DNA from: Bacteroidales bacterium | GTDB lineage: Bacteria; Bacteroidota; Bacteroidia; Bacteroidales; SMBSF77 | NCBI GenBank assembly: GCA_021106655.1 | Contig: JAIOTT010000154.1 | Coordinates: forward strand, 1 to 7,283 | DNA: 7,283 nucleotides | Reading direction: 5' to 3' | Part shown: piece after piece, positions 1-4,865 of the stretch | Position numbering within the stretch: position 1 is the stretch's first letter | How the letters are laid out: every line of letters starts with the position of its first letter | Notes under the pieces: model-generated | Told to the model about the DNA's origin: nothing | Database searches by the model: none | Seen by the model: the letters and a program-made list of their open reading frames with translations, nothing else | Translations under genes and position numbers: made by a program

Positions 1-702
1 ACACCGGTACCTGTATCCATTCATCCCGACAGGAACACCCGTAAGTTCAAGTTGATTTGTCGTCGCACCAGAATATATTCCACCATCAACAACAGCAGCC
101 AATGAAAAGCCATTGTTCCCGCATTCCTGCCATTGAAAAGTAGTTGTATTTAAAGCAGCAACTGAAAAACTAGCATTGGTATTTGCAAAAATTGTAGTAT
201 TAAGTGGCTGAGTGGTAATAATAGCAGGCAAGCCTAAGAGAGACACTGTTCCATCAAAAAACAAAGCAGGAATTAAACTACCATTTAAGCGTCCATACTG
301 GGTATTACCTGAAGTAGCAGTATCCCAATTTAATTGGCTTGTACCACCAAGGTATGTAAACATATATTCAATCAAGGTATCTGTTCCAACATTAGCAGAC
401 TGAAAGAAATGGAACCATGATAATGCAACCTGTGATCCGACAGAGTTAACTAAAAGCATACCACTGGCTAACACAGGGTTCAAATTCTGCCATCCCTGGT
501 ATATGAGTACAGTAGGGTCAAAACCTAATATAAGGGAGATTGATGCAACATCGTTACAATCCTCAACAAGTATCGGAATAGTAACAAGTTCCCCGGGGCA
601 GGCTGTAACAGTACCGGCAGTAGTATAGATAGTATCCTGTGCATTCAGCATTGTGCCAAACATAAAAAAGACTGCGAATACACTTGTTTTAAATAGTTTC
701 AT
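1..702 (-). CDS. Secreted cohesin-like/Ig-like domain protein, N-terminal part (runs off the window)
   Basis: Reading the minus strand from the ATG at 702 gives 234 uninterrupted codons to the window edge, so the C-terminus is missing. Residues 1-21 form a signal peptide (basic MKLFK start, hydrophobic core, LNA before QD), implying export. Residues about 28-150 resemble the cohesin/carbohydrate-binding fold found in many Bacteroidota surface proteins: a CPGELVTIPI strand (C35, C49) followed by SLILGFDPTVL. Residues about 157-234 are an Ig-like module with the phylum's familiar pattern: TTQPLN start, FQWQ with W191, YSGATTNQLELTGV, then MNGYRYRC at the edge. Such proteins often carry more Ig repeats and a C-terminal type IX sorting domain, but that part is not visible. 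An in-frame ATG at 735 would add MNRILHHFLPS; the ATG at 702 gives the cleaner signal peptide. The ligand and function are unknown; an adhesin or structural surface role is an inference. Confidence 0.82.
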   Translation of the reverse strand, partial: MKLFKTSVFAVFFMFGTMLNAQDTIYTTAGTVTACPGELVTIPILVEDCNDVASISLILGFDPTVLIYQGWQNLNPVLASGMLLVNSVGSQVALSWFHFFQSANVGTDTLIEYMFTYLGGTSQLNWDTATSGNTQYGRLNGSLIPALFFDGTVSLLGLPAIITTQPLNTTIFANTNASFSVAALNTTTFQWQECGNNGFSLAAVVDGGIYSGATTNQLELTGVPVGMNGYRYRC

Positions 703-757
703 CGAAGGCAAAAAATGATGTAGAATTCGGTTCATAAAAATTATGTATTTAGTATAT

Positions 758-779
758 AAAAAAATCAGCTTCTCAGCTG
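758..779 (-). terminator. Possible rho-independent terminator downstream of lutA
   Basis: On the minus strand CAGCT, a GAGA tetraloop and AGCTG form a 5-bp hairpin followed by seven T residues (plus-strand A run 758-764). It lies about 190 bp after the lutA stop and just upstream of the secreted-protein gene, so it would separate the two transcripts. The stem is short, so this is tentative; it could instead sit in the leader of the secreted-protein gene. Confidence 0.4.
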
Positions 780-836
780 TTATTTTCTCTTTATTATTAG
801 ACAGGGCAAAAGCAAAAAAGGTTGTCCAAAGTTTTG

Positions 837-885
837 TTAGTTATTAATTGTTAATGGTTAATTATTAATGGTTAATGATTAATTA
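837..885. repeat. 7-bp tandem array, unit TTAATGG/TTAATTA
   Basis: Seven consecutive 7-bp units in perfect register: TTAGTTA, TTAATTG, TTAATGG, TTAATTA, TTAATGG, TTAATGA, TTAATTA. The first four bases are nearly invariant (TTAA, once TTAG) and the last three vary. It is non-coding and lies between lutA and the secreted-protein gene, with a separate 8-bp array 41 bp away. Confidence 0.85.
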
Positions 886-926
886 TAAAACTATACTTTC
901 TAACTTTCCTGTCATTATCAAATTAA

Positions 927-964
927 CATATTAGCACATTAGCATATTAGCACATTAGCATATT
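927..964. repeat. 8-bp tandem array, unit CATATTAG/CACATTAG
   Basis: Four full units plus six bases of a fifth: CATATTAG, CACATTAG, CATATTAG, CACATTAG, CATATT. Two variants alternate strictly, giving a 16-bp super-unit. The array ends 3 bp before the lutA stop codon (970-968), so on the lutA transcript it would begin the 3' untranslated region. Confidence 0.9.
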
Positions 965-967
965 GTC

Positions 968-1687
968 TTACCATCCAGAGGCTAAAACATCAATAACATG
1001 AATCACCTTTAAAGGCAGTTTATGTTTTACAATATAAGCTTCCTGGTGCATCAAACAGGAGAGATCGGTAGAAATAATATATTCTGCTCCTGTATCCAGT
1101 GCATTATGAACCTTTTGTTCGGCCATAGCCGTCGAGATTGCTTCAAACTTCACTGAGAAAGTACCTCCAAAGCCACAGCATACATTCCTGTCTCTCATTT
1201 CCCGCAATTCCAAACCTTTAACATGGTCGAGCAGTATCCTCGGCTCATCCTCTATTCCATATTCCCGTAATGCAGCACAAGAATCATGATAAGTAGCAAT
1301 AGCATTGAAACTTGCTCCCAGATCTTTAACTTTCAGAATATTTACCAGGAAGTCGGTAAATTCATAAATATTTTTTTTCAGTTGCTTATATTCGTTATGT
1401 AATGCACTATTATGAAACAATTTAGAATAATTGTTCCTCACCATCCCAACACATGAAGCAGAAGGACCAACAACATAGCGGTCGTTAGGAAAGTCCTTAA
1501 TAAATTTCTCCCCTACAGCTTTTGCTTCATCCCAGAAACCACCGTTAAAAGCAATTTGCCCGCAACAAGTCTGATTTTCATTATAATGAACACCTATATC
1601 AAGTTTCTCCAGTATCTTGATCATGTTAAATCCTGTCTCAGGATAAAACTGGTCGATGAAACATGGTATGAAGGCGTCGACTATCAT
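968..1687 (-). CDS. lutA: LutA/YkgE-type (Fe-S)-binding protein, two CCG domains
   Basis: A 239-residue protein of the LutA/YkgE family, whose better-known members are the small cysteine-rich subunit of the LutABC L-lactate oxidation complex (cytoplasmic, electrons passed through Fe-S centres). Two cysteine-rich CCG domains (PF02754 type) are visible. The first has C9, then C41-C42-G, then C79 in PSASC. The second has C137 in YHDSC, then C170-C171-G in NVCCGFGG, then C211 in TDLSC. The spacings C-X31-CC-X36-C and C-X32-CC-X39-C fit the family, as does the length. I start at the ATG at 1687 because MIVDAFIPCFIDQFYPE matches the usual N-terminus; a TTG seven codons upstream (1708) is also open but would add an atypical extension. 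No lutB or lutC adjoins it here: aroA lies upstream and an unrelated secreted protein downstream. The substrate is therefore less certain than the family; a subunit of another FAD/Fe-S oxidoreductase is possible. Confidence 0.85.
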   Translation of the reverse strand: MIVDAFIPCFIDQFYPETGFNMIKILEKLDIGVHYNENQTCCGQIAFNGGFWDEAKAVGEKFIKDFPNDRYVVGPSASCVGMVRNNYSKLFHNSALHNEYKQLKKNIYEFTDFLVNILKVKDLGASFNAIATYHDSCAALREYGIEDEPRILLDHVKGLELREMRDRNVCCGFGGTFSVKFEAISTAMAEQKVHNALDTGAEYIISTDLSCLMHQEAYIVKHKLPLKVIHVIDVLASGW

Positions 1688-1717
1688 CGCTTGATATATT
1701 GTTTCCAACTATTTAAC

Positions 1718-1762
1718 AAGTATTTTAAGTATTTAAAGTATTTAGAGTATTTAAAGTTATAA
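1718..1762. repeat. 9-bp tandem array, unit AAGTATTTA
   Basis: Units in register: AAGTATTTT, AAGTATTTA, AAGTATTTA, GAGTATTTA and a decayed AAGTTATAA. The array starts about 30 bp upstream of the lutA ATG (minus strand), so it occupies the immediate leader or promoter region of that gene. In one plus-strand frame it reads as a KYLKYLEYL-like peptide, an artefact of a period divisible by three. Confidence 0.85.
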
Positions 1763-1769
1763 ATCAACT

Positions 1770-1832
1770 CAAGACACTCCAAGTACTCAAGGCACTCCAA
1801 GTACTTAAGGCACTTCAAGTACTTAAGGCACT
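1770..1832. repeat. 9-bp tandem array with alternating units CCAAGTACT / YAAGGCACT
   Basis: Seven units in register: CAAGACACT, CCAAGTACT, CAAGGCACT, CCAAGTACT, TAAGGCACT, TCAAGTACT, TAAGGCACT. Two word types alternate, giving an 18-bp super-unit. AGTACT is a self-complementary hexamer repeated three times. This array lies 7 bp from the AAGTATTTA array, has the same period but a different word, and both are upstream of lutA. Confidence 0.88.
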
Positions 1833-1844
1833 TCTTAAAAGCTA

Positions 1845-1852
1845 CAAATATA
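1845..1852 (-). promoter_or_regulatory. Possible -7 element (TATATTTG) upstream of lutA
   Basis: On the minus strand the bases read TATATTTG, a full match to the Bacteroidota -7 consensus TAnnTTTG. No good TTTG -33 element is seen about 20 bp upstream, so the call is weak in this AT-rich context. If used, the lutA mRNA would have a leader of roughly 150 nt containing both 9-bp arrays. Confidence 0.3.
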
Positions 1853-1872
1853 TTTAAAATTATTTAAAATCC

Positions 1873-1907
1873 TCAGTTAATAATTAACAAAATGTTAACT
1901 GATTTTT
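1873..1907. terminator. AT-rich inverted repeat, possible terminator after aroA
   Basis: TCAGTTAA (1873-1880) and TTAACTGA (1895-1902) form an 8-bp perfect stem around a 14-nt loop, with TTTTT following on the plus strand and ATTTT two bases beyond the stem on the minus strand. It lies about 100 bp beyond the aroA stop and could end the aroB-aroA transcript. The stem is poor in G and C, so a chance AT palindrome is a real alternative. Confidence 0.3.
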
Positions 1908-1940
1908 AGACCGAAGGTACAAGTTTTGGGGGTTGTGGGC

Positions 1941-1975
1941 TATGAATTAGGGATTATAAATTATGGATTATGGAT
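1941..1975. repeat. 7-bp tandem array, unit TATGGAT
   Basis: Five units in register: TATGAAT, TAGGGAT, TATAAAT, TATGGAT, TATGGAT. It lies 31 bp beyond the aroA stop codon. Unit length and base pattern differ from the two 9-bp arrays in the same gap. The divergence between units suggests an older or decaying array. Confidence 0.7.
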
Positions 1976-2006
1976 TAAATATGACAGCGAAGTTTTTTAC
2001 ATTTTA

Positions 2007-3311
2007 TCAGCCTGCGTTCATCGAAGCGTCCATGCTTCGATGCTTTTTTAAAATGGTTAGATCAAACCCCAGCTTCTGCATATCATCCCAGAATCCGGGA
2101 TAAGACTTGCTTACCACAGCAGGATCTTCAATTATAATTTCAGGAAATAGTATTGATAAAGGGGCTAAGGCCATTGCCATGCGGTGGTCGTTATATGTTT
2201 TGAAAGTAAGGTTTTGCCCTGAAGTGAAAATATTTGTTCCGGAAGGAAGAATGCTGAGTTCATCACCTCTAACCTCAACTATATTTCCAAGCTTTCTTAA
2301 CTCATTTTTCAGTGCACTAAGCCTGTCGGTTTCTTTTATCTTTAAACTTTGCAAGCCACTAAGTTTTGCGGGAATATTCAATCCGGCACAACAAACGGCA
2401 ACTGCTTGTACAAGGTCAGGATAGTTTGTAAAATCAAATTTAAAATTCTTCAGTCTGTATTTGGATTTTGATAGCCGTATACCGTTTTCAATGAATACCG
2501 TTTCAACACCAAAGTTTTTGAAAACATCTGCAATCACAGCATCACCCTGAATGCTATCTTTTTGCAGACCTTCAAGAACCAAATTTACCTCTTCAGAAAA
2601 AGCTGCCATAAGATACCAATAGGAAGCTGCGCTCCAGTCGCCTTCAACACTGATATTTCCAGAACTGTAAGCTTGTCCGGCAACTTTTAAGGTATTATTT
2701 ATCCATTCAACATTAGCTCCAAATTGTTCCATCAAACTAATGGTCATTTTAATATATGGTTTTGAGCTTATGCTTCCTTTAAGTTGTATAGTCAGGCCTT
2801 CAACCATAGTGGGGGCGATCATTAAAAGGGCACTAACGAACTGGCTGCTTATTCCTGCATTAATTTCCACCTCTCCCCCTTTCAAAATTTTACCTTTTAT
2901 GTTGATTGGAGGGTAGCTTTTAACAGCAGTATATTCAATATCTGCACCTAATTTATTTAAGGCATCAACTAATTCTCCCACAGGCCTCTCCCTCATTCTT
3001 GCATCACCGTCGAGCATAAATACTCCCGGTTTTGCTGCAAGAAAAGCTGTTATAAAACGAAACACTGTTCCGGCATTTTCTGCATCAAGCTCCATAACAT
3101 GAGATTTCCTTCCCAGTAACTCATTCTTATGGATCTCTATTAGTAGCTCTTTCATGAGAACAGTATCATGAGCTAAAGAGAGGTTTTCAACCTGAAAATT
3201 CTCTTCACATAATGCCTGAATTATCAATAAGCGATTGCTAATACTTTTGGATGATGGAAGAGTAATTTCTCCCTGAAGATTTCGGGTGCTTTTTCTAATT
3301 AAAACTTCCAT
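2007..3311 (-). CDS. aroA: 3-phosphoshikimate 1-carboxyvinyltransferase (EPSP synthase)
   Basis: A 434-residue cytoplasmic enzyme, sixth step of the shikimate pathway, joining phosphoenolpyruvate to shikimate-3-phosphate. Family signatures appear in order: K22-S23 and R27 in LPSSKSISNRL; NAGT (79-82) with R85; RMRERPVG with R109; SSQFVSALL (155-163); SAASYWYL; catalytic D299 in YPDLVQA; K326-E327 and R330 in KETDRLSAL; N374-D375-H376-R377; and K402 in KSYPGFW. Every key catalytic and substrate-binding position is present. F86 occupies the site of E. coli P101, next to the phosphoenolpyruvate site; related Bacteroidota enzymes often have an aromatic residue there (from memory). The protein ends in an unusual tail (HRSMDASMNAG) encoded by a perfect inverted repeat. 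It follows aroB on the same strand after 186 bp. No good promoter is visible in that gap, so co-transcription from aroB is likely. Confidence 0.96.
   Translation of the reverse strand: MEVLIRKSTRNLQGEITLPSSKSISNRLLIIQALCEENFQVENLSLAHDTVLMKELLIEIHKNELLGRKSHVMELDAENAGTVFRFITAFLAAKPGVFMLDGDARMRERPVGELVDALNKLGADIEYTAVKSYPPINIKGKILKGGEVEINAGISSQFVSALLMIAPTMVEGLTIQLKGSISSKPYIKMTISLMEQFGANVEWINNTLKVAGQAYSSGNISVEGDWSAASYWYLMAAFSEEVNLVLEGLQKDSIQGDAVIADVFKNFGVETVFIENGIRLSKSKYRLKNFKFDFTNYPDLVQAVAVCCAGLNIPAKLSGLQSLKIKETDRLSALKNELRKLGNIVEVRGDELSILPSGTNIFTSGQNLTFKTYNDHRMAMALAPLSILFPEIIIEDPAVVSKSYPGFWDDMQKLGFDLTILKKHRSMDASMNAG
2019..2049 (+). other. Perfect 9-bp hairpin plus T run inside the 3' end of aroA
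   Basis: CATCGAAGC (2019-2027) and GCTTCGATG (2034-2042) pair perfectly around a 6-nt loop, followed by C and six T residues on the plus strand. In form it is an intrinsic terminator pointing along plus, yet no plus-strand gene lies upstream. On the minus strand it forms the last codons of aroA with the A run before it and no T run after. It may protect the aroA mRNA end, block antisense transcription, or be an inserted palindrome. Confidence 0.55.
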
Positions 3312-3354
3312 TATATTATTTTACAATCATTCAATGGTTCAGCATATATGAAAA

Positions 3355-3472
3355 TTTCACGCAAAGTTCGCGAAGATTTCGCAAAGACCGCAAAGAATTA
3401 CACGTAATAGTAAAATAGTCCTAAAATTCTTGGCGATCTTTGCGCTTTCCATTTTGCGCCCTTTGCGAGAAA
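3355..3472. repeat. Large imperfect inverted repeat built of about 9-bp CGCAAAG words, between aroB and aroA
   Basis: The left arm (3355-3399) reads TTTCACGCAAAG, then CGCGAAG, CGCAAAG and CGCAAAGAATT at about 9-bp steps. The right arm (3425-3472) is its approximate reverse complement; read on minus it starts TTTCTCGCAAAG and ends CGCCAAGAATT. About 25 nt separate the arms. Transcribed from aroB towards aroA it would fold into a long interrupted hairpin. The arms are locally much richer in G and C than the flanks. I recall similar CGCAAAG words between genes in environmental bacterial genomes, but cannot verify a named family here. Confidence 0.8.
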
Positions 3473-3497
3473 CATTAATTACGAATGTTTAATATTT

Positions 3498-4574
3498 TCA
3501 AAACTTATCAATATATCCTATTAAACTATCTTCAATCACCTCCCGCTCACAAAACTGATCTCTCCTGGTATCCCCGATTTCTTTAATAAGCGTGAAGTTT
3601 ATCTGTGTGTTAATATTTTTCTTATCATGCATCATGATGTTTATCAGTTCAGGAATATCATCATTGCTGAATTGAGGTAAGTTGAATTCAGGATAAATAA
3701 GCCGGAAAATATCTTTAGATACTTGTTCATTTAGTCCAAGAATTTTTGTTGAGATAATAGATTCGATCACTAGTCCAATTGCCACTGCTTCGCCATGGTA
3801 TATTGGTCTATTATTTCTTCTTGATGATAAAGTTTCAAATGCATGCGCGATTGTATGGCCAAAATTTAAAATCTTCCGGAGGTTTTTTTCAAAAGGATCC
3901 TGATCCACAATATTCATCTTTATTTTTACTGATGGAATTATCCAATCGTACCAATCGCTAACTTCTTCTATATTTATTTTGCAGATTCTCTCCCAAAATA
4001 TTTTGTCATATATCAGTCCATATTTTATGACCTCTGCAAATCCGGAGATCAAATGTTGTTTTGGAAGAGAATTTAGAAAATCTGCATCTATGAATATTGA
4101 ATCAGGGTTTTGGAATAATCCAATTTGATTTTTCAGATGATCAAGATTAATTCCGGTTTTCCCTCCCAGGGCAGCATCTACCTGAGCCAATAATGATGTG
4201 GGAATATTTATAAACTTTATGCCCCGTTTAAAGCTTGCAGCTGCAAAGCCTCCCATATCAGTAATAACACCACCTCCAAGATTGATAAGTATTGATTTTC
4301 GGTCAGCACCGCCCTCAGTTAATTTTGTCCAGATATATTTACAATTGTCAAGAGTTTTATTTTGCTCACCACTTTTTATCTCAATCAGATTCAATGTTTC
4401 CGGAGGTATTTTTGTTTTCTCAAGGAAAGCTTGCAAGCAATGTTCGCGAATATTTTCATCAAGCAAAACAAAAATTCTGCAATCATTTCCATCATTAAAG
4501 AGAATATCCTTTAATGATCTCAGGCTTCCATTTCCGATATAGACGGTATATTCAGGGTTTTGGATCGTTGTCAT
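3498..4574 (-). CDS. aroB: 3-dehydroquinate synthase
   Basis: A 358-residue cytoplasmic NAD- and metal-dependent enzyme, second step of the shikimate pathway, converting DAHP to 3-dehydroquinate. Visible signatures: SGEQNKTL (68-75); the glycine-rich NAD/substrate loop GGGVITDMGGF (100-110) followed by K116-R117-G118; PTSLLAQVDA and GGKTGIN (125-143); and the three zinc ligands, inferred by family alignment as E181 in GFAEVIKYG, H240 in NFGHTIAHAFE and H260 in YHGEAVAIG. Four extra residues between the two histidine motifs compared with the fungal AROM domain suggest a slightly longer loop. Length is normal. I start at the ATG at 4574; an in-frame TTG at 4586 would add four residues but lies at the transcription start expected from the nearby -7 boxes. 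aroA follows downstream on the same strand. Confidence 0.96.
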   Translation of the reverse strand: MTTIQNPEYTVYIGNGSLRSLKDILFNDGNDCRIFVLLDENIREHCLQAFLEKTKIPPETLNLIEIKSGEQNKTLDNCKYIWTKLTEGGADRKSILINLGGGVITDMGGFAAASFKRGIKFINIPTSLLAQVDAALGGKTGINLDHLKNQIGLFQNPDSIFIDADFLNSLPKQHLISGFAEVIKYGLIYDKIFWERICKINIEEVSDWYDWIIPSVKIKMNIVDQDPFEKNLRKILNFGHTIAHAFETLSSRRNNRPIYHGEAVAIGLVIESIISTKILGLNEQVSKDIFRLIYPEFNLPQFSNDDIPELINIMMHDKKNINTQINFTLIKEIGDTRRDQFCEREVIEDSLIGYIDKF

Positions 4575-4590
4575 ATCATTTATCAAATTA

Positions 4591-4608
4591 CAAAATTAAG
4601 CAAAATTA
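4591..4608 (-). promoter_or_regulatory. Two overlapping-range -7 boxes (TAATTTTG) upstream of aroB
   Basis: On the minus strand TAATTTTG occurs twice, at 4608-4601 and 4598-4591, each matching the Bacteroidota -7 consensus TAnnTTTG. Initiation would fall roughly 10-20 nt before the aroB ATG at 4574, giving a short leader. No convincing TTTG -33 element is present at the expected distance, so strength and exact use are unclear. Confidence 0.45.
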
Positions 4609-4686
4609 TTGAAATGTTTCAGGTTTCTCACGTGTTACGTAATTTGAAATTTGAGCCGACTCCGATAAATAAAAAATTAAGAAAAT

Positions 4687-4778
4687 GCCACTAAGACACT
4701 AAAACACTAAGATTCACAAAGTATAGACATTCAGAGTTCTAATTTTAGTGTAACTTTGTGCCTTTGAGACTTTGTGGC
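4687..4778. repeat. Inverted repeat of 8-bp CACTAAGA/CACAAAGT words between aroB and the lipoprotein gene
   Basis: The left arm has 8-bp units CACTAAGA (4689), CACTAAAA (4697) and CACTAAGA (4705), then CACAAAGT (4715-4722). The right arm, read on minus, starts GCCACAAAGT at 4778 and continues CTCAAAGG, CACAAAGT, then ACACTAAAA (4751-4743). GCCAC and CACAAAGT occur in both arms, and ACACTAAAA (4696-4704) pairs with 4743-4751, so the segment can fold on itself. It sits between two divergent promoters. Its words resemble those of the elements at 3355-3472 and 6189-6231. Confidence 0.78.
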
Positions 4779-4808
4779 AAGAAAATGATTTTTCAGAGCA
4801 GTCTCAAA

Positions 4809-4842
4809 TTTGTATTTTATAATTAAAAGAATATTATATTTG
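4809..4842 (+). promoter_or_regulatory. Bacteroidota-type promoter for the CAP-domain lipoprotein
   Basis: TTTG at 4809-4812 and TATATTTG at 4835-4842, separated by 22 bp, match the -33 TTTG / -7 TAnnTTTG consensus. Transcription would begin near 4849-4850, leaving a leader of about 16 nt before the ATG at 4866. The leader is A-rich with no Shine-Dalgarno sequence, as is usual in this phylum. Confidence 0.72.
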
Positions 4843-4865
4843 CAAAAATCCAAATCTCAAAAAAA

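Larger units (their letters stand above)
1688..2006. other. 319-bp gap between aroA and lutA, filled with short-period arrays
   Basis: No gene is visible on either strand. From the lutA side it holds a 9-bp AAGTATTTA array, a 9-bp AAGNACT array, a possible -7 promoter element, an AT-rich inverted repeat and a 7-bp TATGGAT array. Small open frames crossing it are shadows of the repeats. Confidence 0.8.

Noticed and set aside
212..403. Small plus-strand frame opposite the secreted-protein gene
   Set aside because: It is an antisense shadow of a well-supported coding sequence and shows no recognisable motif.
736..967. A tRNA or other structured RNA gene in the intergenic gaps
   Set aside because: No cloverleaf, CCA end or known riboswitch pattern was seen in any gap; the visible structure is explained by the repeats and hairpins listed.
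1706..1708. TTG start for lutA
   Set aside because: The ATG at 1687 gives the usual LutA N-terminus; the extension METIYQA has no family support.
1556..1762. Plus-strand frame overlapping the start of lutA and the 9-bp array
   Set aside because: Its C-terminal KYLKYLEYLKL arises from translating the array, and the rest is antisense to lutA.
4198..4542. Plus-strand frames opposite aroB, and similar ones opposite aroA and the lipoprotein gene
   Set aside because: They are shadows of genes with full family signatures; none has a convincing promoter or motif.
4584..4586. TTG start for aroB
   Set aside because: An ATG four codons downstream is preferred, and the TTG lies about where transcription should start from the -7 boxes.
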